Part shown: positions 32,278 through 43,507 of the stretch, piece after piece
How positions within the stretch are numbered: position 1 is the first letter of the stretch
How the letters are laid out: every line of letters starts with the position of its first letter
NCBI GenBank assembly: GCA_030549495.1
Contig: JAUIRK010000723.1
Location: 62,001 to 126,000, forward strand
Origin: Nectonema munidae
Taxonomy: Eukaryota; Nematomorpha; Nectonematoida; Nectonematidae
Direction of reading: 5' to 3'
DNA: 64,000 nt
Notes under the pieces: model-generated
The model's database searches: none
What the model was told of the DNA's origin: nothing
The model's input: the letters and a program-made list of their open reading frames with translations, nothing else
Made by a program: the position numbers and the translations under genes

Positions 32278-32841
32278 CATAGAAATATCCATATTCTACA
32301 ATATTCATAGAAGTGAATAATAACAGTAATGTACGGTAACACATTTACTATATTGACTATATGTCTAATTTCTATCAAAAATATTAGAATACATATAGAT
32401 ATAATATTAGCCGATAAGGAAGACACGCGTAACAAAATGACAGAGATCAATATACCGACAAAGTGGCGGATACGGATAAGTTGCTGATGTATCGGTGTAA
32501 TCCTAATCAAGTTTAAATCATACGTAATATTAATTGGAAATATATTTAAAAATATTTAGAAAGAAGATGTATAAACGAGTTAAAAAATTGTTCGCTTCTC
32601 TTTTCTTAAATTTAATATGGATTTAATTCGAAGAACGAATAATTGTCAATAATGATAAAATACAAATGCTTACACCCTGAAAATAAATTTCAAATTGTTT
32701 ATGGACTGGGCATAAAAGATCGGTAAACATTGAAAAATTACAAATGCAGATTCAATTGGTACATCACTTGTATATGGTACAGCAAAGTGGAAGAACAGCC
32801 AAACACCATCTTGAGAGCTATATGGCTGAGTTCATCTAGAG

Positions 32842-32940
32842 CAGGGATCGGCAAAGTGGTAGATATGGACCCTTGGGGATTGGTAACAGATCTTTAGAGG
32901 TCGATAAGATAGACAAACTTAACAAATTGTGCCATCCTTT
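32842..32940 (+). mobile_element. hAT-type terminus, truncated element
   Basis: CAGGGATCGGCAAAGTGG at 32,842 matches the common hAT start CAGGGGTCGGCAAACT. No corresponding right end (…CCGATCCCTG) was found downstream, so only one end is supported. Confidence 0.4.
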
Positions 32941-33991
32941 TTTTAGTTTATAGTAGTAATAAATCTTCTTTTTCTTTTAAAACATAGCTTAGGACATTGT
33001 ATAGTATAGGATATATAAAATATTTTTGATTTGTATTTTTTCTCTTATTCGACATTGATTGTTTTTATGAAACATTTCTATGCGAGGTTTGGGATCGATG
33101 TGAAGACAAATGTTCTATGAAGGGGTCAAAGGGTAAAAGTACCTAGCTTACTACCTAGTAAGCGTGTTCCATTTAAGGCCATTGCTGTATTGATGTTACC
33201 TCAATAATACGATTTGTTTATTTTATAAATGGATTATTATTTGGACAATCAACTATGTACAAAAAATTAAATTACAGAGTGCTGGCAGATAAACAAATAC
33301 ATTTTTCTATAAATATAAATTGTAGATACAGATATAAGATCTCCTTGAGAAATTTAAACATTTAATGGTCATACACGTTATCCTAAAAAAGGGTGTATTT
33401 TTGAAAGATTCACATTCATGATTCATACACTATTATTTAATAGATGATTAAACTATGATCCAGTGATAGTGCTTAATACTAAAAACCCCTATAAAAGAAA
33501 AATAAATGTGAATTTGCGACATAAAATAAGAGCATTTAGACTAGATCAAGATTTAAAGAAAGCATAATTTATGCTCTAAATATTCTCTATAAAATGAAAA
33601 AATATTTAGCACAAAATCAAACATTTCACAAATTATTAAATGCAGAGAGGAAGTATCATCAATATTTTTGTAAAAATAAATAGTTCATAGAAAAAAATTA
33701 ATCATAATGTCAAAATATAAATTATATCTCATTTTAGAAATATCGATTTGGTTCATATATTACGCTAACTTATGAACTAACACATCAAATTACAAAATCT
33801 ATACTTGCTCTCAGCGTTTTGAATTATTAGATTTTCAATCCTTAGTAAGTATTTAAATAAATTTTGAAAATAACAGTTGTAAAAATATACAAGATTATCA
33901 ATATTTTCCAAAATAGATTTTTTTTGCTAAAAGCCATTTAAAAAATATTAAGGTTAGAGCATTAAAACTAAAATTACAAATAAATAAATTA

Positions 33992-34140
33992 CTTTGTTTG
34001 TTTGTTTGTTTGTTGTAGTTAACCCAGCTTGTACAAAAAAAATAATTACAGGCTATAGCCTTATGGCTAAAAGTGCTTTGAAAAAAAACTTCTATACGAA
34101 TAGAAAGTGATATAAAATTGAAGAAAACAAAAGTTTATAT
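33992..34140 (-). mobile_element. LINE 3' end with (AACA)n tail
   Basis: On the - strand the sequence ends 'ggctatagcctgtaatta', 'gtacaagctgggttaac', then a short (AACA)n tail (complement tttgtttgtttg at 33,993-34,014). CR1/Jockey-superfamily LINEs commonly end in short microsatellite tails. No ORF is attached, so it is a 5'-truncated copy. Confidence 0.4.
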
Positions 34141-34299
34141 TTGAAAGTAAAAGTACTAATACCAAATTTGAAATCTCTGTCGTAAGATATTCACTAAAAA
34201 TAATGGAATAGGGTGCTCTACGATTGAGCTAAACTTGAATTTTTGTATTCATTCAAATCTAAATTTAGTAATTTAAATTACTGTGTTAAATAAACGTTA

Positions 34300-37200
34300 A
34301 AATATATAACTATCTCTTCTTTAATAAGTGTAAATCCTATGATTACTGTTACAATATTCAATGTACTAAATGTCTTTCTTTTGGTCAACCAATAAAAATT
34401 TTAAAAATACTTTCATCATATGTGCAAATTGTGCTGATAAAGATCATGTAATTAATGACTATCCATCTAAAACTGATAAATTTCTGTTTTAGTGTAGTAT
34501 TTATGTTATAAATAATGTCTTTAAATTTTATTATTTCCCTTGTAGATTCAAATGCCCATCTGTAAAAATTTTTTTGTGTATGTTAAAAATATTACCTGCT
34601 TTTTTGATCATAATGTAACATCTACAAAATTAACATTTGTAAATTCCCTTAATACGTTCTGCACACAAATTACAAATATTGAAATGATATTATGATTAAT
34701 TCTCTTTCATTCATTTATGTAATTGACATTAATCTTGTTAATAACTTTCTCCTAACTTCGTAATCTTTGTTTACTACTCAAGAGTGGGTGAGTAAATGCT
34801 GAACATCAATGTCGTATCTTTAAATTTTCAAAGTTTGAATGCTAAATATAATATACAAATTAGTAATATGAATAATATTCTTCAATTATCTGGTAAATTA
34901 TTTCATGTTTAATGTTTCCAAGAAACTTGGCTTGACTCTTCTCATTAGGCTTGCATCTATAACAAGAAAGGATATGTTTTTGTCTCTCTTCCTTCAACTA
35001 AATCTTTAAATAGAGGGTTAGGTTTCCTTATCCACTCATCATTGACGTATGAAATTTTAGAAAACTTTTGCCTAATTTTTTTTAAGCTTTACTTTATAAA
35101 AATCTTGGTTTCAAAATATAATTATTTATTTCTTCATAATCTTTATAGAATCTAGAAATTATTTCTTTTTTTGAATTGTTTTCTTCAAATAAATGCCTCA
35201 CTTGCAAAGTTTATACAAAGCAACTATTTAAAACATCTTTTTCAATCAATTATTGAAGCTTTATCCCAGTTTTCGAGTCCTCAGTGACTTACAAGCTCTG
35301 TAAATCAATCAATCAAATAAATGAAGTGTATACGTTGCCGACTTTTTAAAACTTTGTCAATTTTCAGAAATCCAATGTGTTATCTATATTTTTTGATTAA
35401 TTTGTCCCTTTCTCTTTATATCCTATTATTTGAAATATAACTCACCTGTATCGGGTGAGACAATATTTTCATTTCTCTATTCTTACCTTTTCGCACGTTT
35501 GGGGTATTAGATTGTAATATATGCGATCATTTGCCAATATTTTTTAACCTTCGACTGGCTAGTTAGGTGTGTGTTGAAAAAATTAACAATAATCTTATGT
35601 ATAATCATAAACCTTGTCTGGAGTAAAATATATAACACTAATGTACCTTTGGTAATGAAGAATTATTGATATACTCCAATTTTGAATAGTGACATCTTCT
35701 AGATTTGTAAAATCTCAATGTTTTTATAAAAAAATAAAAATCCGTGGATGAGTAATCAAATTTTAGAGATGATTAAGCTCAGAAATAAATTTTACTACTG
35801 AGATTTAGAAATGTATTATCGGTTCAAATATTTATTTGAAATATATATCTACTTTCATTAATTATAATGGACTTAATAAAATAGCAATTTGTAAAGCTAA
35901 ACAAAATCATTAAAATAATCTTTATGGTGGTAGAAACTTGTGTCCTAAAATAATATGGAAAAAAAAATTCTTTATTCGGTAAAAACAAAAAGATAATACC
36001 TATATAAAGCACACTGATCATGTTGTACATAATGAATGAATTTACTCGACTTATTTTTTAATCACATTAATTCTAAACATTTTTGTCGTTGTCCTGAGAT
36101 GACACAACTTATAAAACACATAGATTTTGAAAGCTGGCAAATGGTTAAATCCAAAAAAACTTTAAAAAGTTGAAAAGATTATCTTTATATAAATATATAT
36201 AAATCAATGGAATAAAAATAATATATGAAGGAGAAGAATTTATTATTATAATGAAAATACAAGTAGTATCACAAAAAACAGCACTATATATGTACAAATT
36301 TATATATAAAAATATAGATTGTAATATATAGGATCATTTACCAATATTTGTAAATATTGACTTGTAAGTTAGGGGTGTGTTGTAAAAATGGACAATTATA
36401 TATAATCACTTCAAGAACTTTGACTGAAGTAAAATTTATGAAATTAATGTACCTTTGGATACATCCATAAAAGCTTTTATTGATATACTCGATAACTAAT
36501 TTTGATTTTAACTTATACACATAAATATAAAAAAACTGCAATGATAATGATGTTAACATAAATAAATGCTATAATTGAGATATGATAAAAAAAGATGTTT
36601 ATAAACTATAAGTCATATCTTTAACGGAAAAATATTTTTGTGCGATGAAAAATACCGATTATTTTGTTCAAATTTAAAACAATTTGATTAACATGTTGAT
36701 CAAATTTTAGTTTCTTATCTTTAATTAAGAAACTCAAATCAAATAGTTATTTATTAGAGTTTTTCCATTTAAGTTTATTTATCAAAAAGTTTTTATTTTC
36801 ACACCAATAAGTTTCCTATTTTAGGAGTGAAATTGCTCAACCAAAGTTTCACTAAATTAAAAATTGTAGCTCTTCCTCCGAACATATTAAGATGGCAGGC
36901 AACTGTTGTTGTAAAGCAATTCTCTTCAAAATAGGTAAAGTTAAAAATACAGCGTGCCGCTTTGGTTGCGATTGTACAGAAAACCCTGATCACCTTATCT
37001 TTAGCTGTGACAAAACTAAGCACCTCACAGATCGATTCCATTCATGTAATATCTCTCAAAAAGGCTTTTCCTTATATGCTATCTCTCATATCACCCGACT
37101 TTACTCAAAAATACTCTCTCTCTAATTAATTCCATAGAACACATCTTGTTCTCAACTCGAGTGTAATCCGATTTCTTCACTATTAACTTTTCTTTTTTTT

Positions 37201-37400
37201 TTCTCCTCGGTCTATTCCTTCTCTTTTCCTGCATTTGTTCTTCATACTCCATGTTTTCTTTCCTTAAGTGTCACCATTTTATTTTATAATTAGTTCTTTT
37301 TAATTTAAAGTTTCTCTGATAGTATCAAACCAGCTTTCGGATTATATCTTATCTATAAGCTGTACCATCATCTAACCAACCAACCAACCAACCAAAAAAT
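34300..37400 (+). mobile_element. Degenerate LINE (+ strand): ORF1 end, endonuclease, C-terminal finger, 3' tail
   Basis: Pieces in order: Cys/His-rich ORF1-like segment at 34,320-34,500 (QCTKCLSFG, then CADKDHVINDYPSK); APE-type endonuclease start at 34,800-35,060 (NFQSLNAKYNIQ, then FQETWLDSS and NRGLGFLIHSSL); a CDHLPIFF block at 35,520-35,550, resembling the 'SDH.pi.f' end of the endonuclease; a C-terminal finger at 36,892-37,125 (CRFGCDCTENPDHLIFSCDK); and a 3' tail of (AACC)n at 37,373-37,395. The reverse transcriptase core is not recognisable between. The 35.5-kb endonuclease-end segment is present a second time at 36.3 kb. Many frame breaks; the copy is old. Confidence 0.55.
36892..37125 (+). 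pseudogene. LINE ORF2 C-terminal zinc-finger-like segment
   Basis: An open stretch of 77 codons with the C-x3-C-x-C...H-x5-C arrangement (CRFGCDCTENPDHLIFSCD) found at the C-terminal end of many non-LTR ORF2 proteins. It lies 250 bases before the (AACC)n tail, the expected position. Confidence 0.5.
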
Positions 37401-37429
37401 ACATTTAGTTCTGAATTTTAATTATTTGA

Positions 37430-38490
37430 ATCGATATAAGTGTCGTTTTTTATATCAGAGAGAGGAAAATATGCGCAAATGTCATCAGCAACGAGGATAT
37501 AGGAGAAAAGTCCTGTGATATGAAATATATCATTAATTGCAATGTTGAAAAGAATTGGTGCAAGAATGGATCCTTGAGAAACATCCATTTTAAAAGGTAG
37601 AATGTCTGAGAATTTATCATTTAGTTTGACTCTTTGAAATCTATTTTTTAGATATGAAGAGAAGAAAAATAGTGAACTTTTACAAATATTACAATTGAAA
37701 AGATTTTTAATTAGGGAAGAATGGCTTAATCAATCAAAAGCTTTTGATAAATCAAAGAAGAAAAAAACCGCATTGCCTTCTTCTCCCAAATCTCAATCAT
37801 TTTTCCCACTAAATACGAAAGATAAGCGTCAGTTGAGTAGTTATTTCTAAATCCAAACTGATAAGCATTGATGTATTGGATTGAAGTTATATATTCATTA
37901 AATTGTTTATAAATAAAATTTTCAAATATTTTTGACAATGTTGGTATTATGGAAATAGGTCTATAATTTTCAATGTAAAATGTATTCTTTTTTTATAAAT
38001 AGGTATAACTTTATGTAGTTTTAAAACTTGAGGAAATTGATAAAGTAGGATTAATAGGAAAGGATAAAGTGATGCTTAAATATTATTTTATATATTTAAT
38101 ACGTTTTATTGATACTCCCTATATATCTTCTTTATTATTATCATTAAATTTATCAATATTTGCTAGTATTTCCTCATACGTGCTAAGATTAAATTCAAAA
38201 GAACCAGGTGTATTTTTATGGAAGATATATCAAATTCTGTGCTTGAATTATTTATTATGTTTGTGAAATTTTCATTGAACTTATTAGCTGCTGTAAGATC
38301 AAGTGTATTCAACCCATCTTTTATACATCATTCTTATTTTTTATAACTTCATTAATTTCATACCAAACTTTTTGCGTTGAGTTGATTTTGCCAAGTTGTT
38401 AGACAAATACTTTTCTTTTGAGCTCCTTATTTTGTATTTTATTTTGTTTCTCAAATTATAAATTGGCTTTTCGTTGATAAGTTTTATTTT
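37430..38490 (-). mobile_element. LINE fragment (- strand): ORF2 linker and reverse transcriptase
   Basis: On the - strand, KVWYEINEVIKNKND (about 38,340-38,400) and TAANKFNENFTNIIN (38,260-38,310) match the linker preceding the reverse transcriptase. LSKIFENFIYKQFNEYI, then AYQFGFRNNYSTDAYLSYLV (37,800-37,930) match RT motifs 1-2. SQGSILAPILFNIAINDI (37,520-37,590) matches the 'PQGS.LGP.LF.iyiNDi' motif. A VADDI-like sequence near 37,490 corresponds to the catalytic YADD. The frame is broken several times. The fragment ends close to the (AACC)n tail of the + strand LINE, giving a nearly tail-to-tail pair. Confidence 0.7.
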
Positions 38491-41400
38491 TTTTTGTATT
38501 TATCTAAAGTCTGAAAATCTCTGAAGTAAGTGTTTATGCATTGCGCGTTAACAACTTTCTCTCTCTACCTGGCCTATCTTCCCTTGTACTACACTTTCCC
38601 TCCCACTTTTCTCACTCACAATGATGTGACGATTACACAAATATCGCAACGCAAATTCTTTGTAAAAAGCACACTTATGCACAAAGAGTGAGTTCTCAGA
38701 TAACAGAACCCTCTCTTTTTGAGCTTGCCCTTTTTTGCCTCACTCACAACTATGCGTGTGATAGATAAAAATTTCCATGCCACCACTACATATATACTAC
38801 ATATACTATATACACCACACGCACACAAATGCGACCAAACAAAGACCCGTAATAAACCCAGTTTTGTCCAAAATTTTACAAGACTTTGGCAACAATGATC
38901 GTTCCAAAACTTATAATTTTTTTGAAAGTATTTATGAAATTTATCACTTTTTTCGTCTTGTTTTAACTTACTTTTATAACAAGTTCTACAAATCTGTATA
39001 CTCTTATAATTATCAATTAATAATTATCAAAAGTACATTTAGTATTAATATGAAACCATTATCAACATATTCATAATTACGTGTATCGTGAGTGAAGTTC
39101 TACTCTTAAATTTTTATTAACCTATTCATTTAAACTTTTTCTTCTTTATAAATTTTTAAATTTAAGCTTACAAAGCTCCAATTAGTGTCTAGGTATTTTG
39201 ACTGCTTTGCAATAAAAACTATTGGAAATGGACTTTATTGATCTAAATTTGAAAAATTGACTTTATATTTTTGTTTGATTCACACTTTATCAAGTTCTAA
39301 GTCTTTGTTTCGACTTTTTCAAAGGTTAGAGATAAATTTTACAGAAATTGGCTTTATTAACCTTCTCGTGCTCTAATCATAAGTTATTGTTATATTTTTA
39401 ACGTAATTCACAGCCGAGTGATTTGATGTCTCTTGATTATATTTTTGGCAAGTATAACATTTATGATAAGAAAAAAAAATTTTCACTGGACGAGCGTTTG
39501 CTTTGTGAGTAGAAGAAGAGTATTTACAAATGGTTGATTTAAGACACTTTGAGGAAGTGTGTCCAAATTTAAACAGTTTGTTATATTTCTCTACGCACTT
39601 GATAAATACAAGTAATATAAATTTATATATCCTTTCTTTTTTAAAAATTTATTTATTTATTAAATAAAAACCAGTTTAAGATATAACATGGCGGAGCAAA
39701 CATAATATGTTATTGTCGCACCGTGATAAAGAATAATATTATATGCATATGGTAACAAGAGCTTAAAATGAAGAGTTTGAGAAAGATATTAAAAAAAAAG
39801 AGAGAAAAAATCCTGATAAGACATTTTGACATAAGAAATTAGTTAAATCTATGTAAAATGAATCTAGTAATAAGACGTACAAGTATTGCAATTAAAATCT
39901 ATTTCCAAATTTTATTATTTAAATAAGTGAAAGCTATAAACAAAATAAAAAGTAAGAAAAAATCTATCATCATAGTTGTGAAAAGTTGAGGGAGAACTTG
40001 GTGAAGGAAGAAGTCCAAATTACAAGTCAGCGAACTAGATATGACCCTTTTAAAGCCTTACGGATGATCTCTGTTTCTGCCGTGAACTATTTAAATTTTA
40101 AAATCAGACGACTATATGCAACTTGAATTGATACTTATAATAATCATTCTCGAAAAAAACTTGAGAATTAACTACAAATTCGGCTATTTCACTCCACTAA
40201 GAATCTTAAGTAATGAATTAGCTGTTTTAACTGATCTAAATGCTCAAACGACTAACGTGATTACTGATTAGTGAATATTTGCAGCATAAGTAACCAGCGT
40301 GTTTCCAGTGTTTGCCATTGTGAATTGGTGCGTGGCACTCAGTATTGAAAGTTTAACCGAAAAAATCATAAATTATTCTCCAGGGTAACTATATTTTGGT
40401 GGACTAGTTAGTGGATATATAGCTTTGCTTTTATTCCTTGTTTAGCGCTAAGTTGATGAAAGAATACCTCATTTGAAAATGTGTATAACACTTCATGAAA
40501 GAACATAAGATAGCGCGCGTTGAATATCATGCTATCTTAGAGACTTTGGATGCGGTAGTGTAAAGAGTTCGCACATTTCCTGATAATAGCGATAATGAAT
40601 CCTTGTTTTTTCAAATAAAAGAAAATACGATGATAAAAACAAGTTGAGTGGAAGTTGTTGGAAAGTATATGCTCTTAAAGATGAAATGTGCTCTAGGCAA
40701 AAAACGATGTAATCTGAAATATGTAGCATCTTAAGTTTTGTACTTTCATTATTGTTTGAGCACTCTAGCACACAACTTTGACTAAAATTGAAATACACAC
40801 TTGAAAATAGTCACTTTCTATTGTAAGTTTACTAATTTAATTCATCATAAAAATTTTTTTAATTCTCCCTGCCTATAACACACACACACACACAGACAGA
40901 CAGACACACAAATAAACAAAATGTATATTTATTAGAACAAAGAACATCTTGATTAGTGTCCTTGAATCTTAAGTTATGTGCTTAACAGAATTAATAAATT
41001 TAATAAAATGCATTACAAATTTGTCAAAGTAACAAAAATAACGTGTTCAAAATTTTTCATAATTTCCCGTCAAACTTCTCTAAATTTGTTTAATCAGTTT
41101 TATTTCGTCAAATTAAAGAAACAACTTTTTTTATTAAATAAACTTACTGTTAAAAATTTCACCAAAAATTGCAGATAAATTTACATATAGAAAAAATGAA
41201 AAGAAACAAAAAGATCCTTCCTTTTCAATTTCATTTATTCTTTAATTTTCTATGAAGAAAGCTTATATTTCATACATTTTTATGATGAAGATTTTTAGGG
41301 CTGGAAATAAAAGTCATTTTTCTCTGAGCATGTTTCTTATCTCTTTTTTATTTCCAAGTTAAACTTCTTTATTTAATTTTAATCCAACGAATTTCACATT

Positions 41401-41545
41401 TTTTTAGAGAATTAATTCATAGGAAAAGATCGTTTGAAAATTATATACGCAGCAAAATATTATAAGAAACACATATTCGAAATTTTAAAAACTATCATAT
41501 ATAAATCATTCAAAATGTTTCTGTGTGTCAATCAAAAATTTTTTT
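38491..41545. other. Intergenic, no supported gene
   Basis: A CT-rich patch (38,560-38,720) and several 'ctcactcaca' motifs occur near 38,610-38,760. Open stretches at 38,777-39,076 (+) and 40,532-40,798 (-) show no domain. A short CA/CAGA microsatellite is at 40,879-40,910. Confidence 0.4.
40879..40910. repeat. (CA)n/(CAGA)n microsatellite
   Basis: About eight CA dinucleotides followed by three CAGA units and another CA run. Confidence 0.8.
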
Positions 41546-41566
41546 AGTACACTTTGAGAACCACTG
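41546..41566 (-). mobile_element. hAT-type terminus (right end)
   Basis: Reads agtacactttgagaaccactg on +; in reverse it starts CAGTGGTTCTCAAAGTG, a widespread hAT terminus (compare CAGNGGTTCTCAAACT). The element would extend to the left; its other end was not found. Confidence 0.4.
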
Positions 41567-41931
41567 ATCTTCACTTTAGACCAAATGACTTGAATAATTT
41601 TCTTCAGCAAAATAATCTTTTAGGTCGCTTGACTTGCTGAGCACAATATGTTTGGAACGAATACCGACTCAGTTAAAAAAGCCTAGCCAGAAAAAAGTTG
41701 ATAGGGGGGGGGGGGGAAGCACAATTGAAAAACTTAAAAAACTTGAGCAACATTATTTATACTTTCTTGATCCTTTCATTAAAGAAATTTTCGAAAAATG
41801 AATCGAAAACATGCTGAAACATTAAAATATAATTTCATATTTTATTTCATCTCAAATTCAAACAAATTTATCAATCTCTAAAAACACACATTGCTTAAAA
41901 CTGTATTTTTGTGCAATAATGAAAAAATACT

Positions 41932-42126
41932 TTAAAATAATTGAAGCCTACGAGTTTTGTTTGTGAAAACTTTCAAAACTTCATCATAGTATATATTGTT
42001 TGTGTATTCCTGAAAGTATGCCAATATTACGAGGTTACGCTTTCTTTCAGGAATCATCGATGTCCTTTGATCCGATAAAATTCGTTTTAAAAATGAAAAA
42101 CTTCTTTCGCAAGAAGCAGTCCTCAC
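41932..42126 (-). pseudogene. hAT C-terminal dimerisation-domain fragment
   Basis: 64 open codons with CERSFSFLKRILSDQRTSM and RNLVILAYFQE, the conserved end of hAT transposases (A..ERSFS.LK.I...lRs.m...RL..Lailsi). It ends at a natural stop, so the C-terminus is complete. Confidence 0.7.
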
Positions 42127-42528
42127 CCCAAATGTTAGGGCTCCTTAAAAATGAAACCATATATATAGATTTTGAATAAAAATATAATTAAAAATTATGC
42201 TCATACCGACGTATAATTTGTACACATTTCTGATGGCATCTTTTATAAGGAAAATAATCGAAAGAAAATCATTGAGATTTCTGATTTCTTATCCTTCAAA
42301 CTTTTCAAAATATGACTTTTAGCAACTTCGACTTCACTCCAAAAAAGTGAATCAGTATTAATACCCAAATGTTCAGCCAAAATCTTAATTGCTTCCAAAT
42401 CAAAAAAGTCAGAATCAGTAGGACTTAAAGAATTTACAGCTTTTAAAATAATGTCCTTACGTTCTTCGAATCTGTAATTTTAAAATATTTAAAAGTAAAT
42501 TTTCCGTTTAAAATCGGAAAACATTATT

Positions 42529-42789
42529 TCACCTTAAATTGAGATGGGAAATGCATGTATCTATTATTTCATTGTAAATGCCAACATAGGAGTGCTCTGT
42601 TTGACGAAAGGCAATTGTAGTTAGAGTTATGGAATTCTCCAACCTAGATGACATTTTTTGTTTTCTTTTAGAATGAAGCAAAGTTGTTTCGCTTTGATTT
42701 GTCATCACTAAAGCTTTTTGTTTCATTTCGTTAAAAAAATGAACATTTGCACGCAAAGAAGTTAGAGATTTTATAAGTGCGTCCACCAT
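42529..42789 (-). pseudogene. hAT transposase central fragment
   Basis: 86 open codons from the middle of the same hAT element: helical, Lys/Gln-rich, between the RWTSH block and the C-terminal block. The frame continues past its stop in another register (ERKDIILKAVNSLSPTDSDF), which belongs to the same protein type. Confidence 0.45.
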
Positions 42790-43507
42790 ATTTGTAAAGC
42801 AATTTAGATCACTGTTGTAAGACTAAATGCGTATTTATTTTACATATTATAATAATCAGTTACACAATTTAAAATGAAAAATTTACTTGACAATATAAGT
42901 TTAGTGGAGATACCAGTTCAAGAAGAATCTTGAGAATCAATAAAGGAAAAAAAATTGTGGTTTTTCAAACTGAGACAACAATCCATCAGCTTCAATTTTT
43001 ATTTCTGCCCATGTCATAAGATTTCTTTTACAACAGTCAACCAAAAGTTTTTGCAAGTCATAATAATTTTCAACACCTACTTTGATTGAATCTAAATGGC
43101 TTGTCCATCTCTGACCTATAAGTCTCTTTATTGAACGTCCATTATAAAATTGAGAGACTTTGGTTATAGTAAGCGTTTAATACGCAAAAAACAAAAGTAT
43201 TTTTACAAAGTGTCAAAGCTTTTGAAACCTCACTATTTATTGATAACATGTTCGTGATCGAAAGATGATTTATCCGTTTATCAACTAAAGGAATTTGACA
43301 ATAAGTGTACTAGAACGAACAAATAGTACGCATTTTTATCAACAAGTTAGGAAAAACTTTAATATTCATTGTTACGATTATGAACGCCGTAAAAAGAAAA
43401 CTGATATCACATAAGGTGCATGGGGGGGGGGGGGGCGGGGGGCACCACAAGGTACATGGAGGAAGGAGAGGGGCGGCCCCTCATGCCCAGCCTAGCTACG
43501 CCACTTG

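Larger units (their letters stand above)
41690..43507 (-). mobile_element. hAT transposon remnant, ZMYM1/TTF-type
   Basis: The - strand starts at about 43,507 with (C)AAGTGGCGTAGCTAGGC and contains 'ccatgtaccttg' and a long G/C homopolymer, as in the terminus at 1,235. Inside, transposase blocks run in order: GQRWTSHLDSIKVGVENYYD (43,050-43,115), LLVDCCKRNLMTWAEIK (42,990-43,045), an open central part (42,529-42,789), and the C-terminal dimerisation block ASCERSFSFLKRI ending near 41,932. These match the ZMYM1-like/DUF4371 hAT proteins. Frames are broken but order is preserved. The opposite end near 41,700 is blurred by a 14-G run. Confidence 0.65.

Noticed and set aside
34205-34250. tRNA-like gctctacgattgagcta
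   Set aside because: Only about 17 bases resemble a tRNA D-arm; no B box follows.
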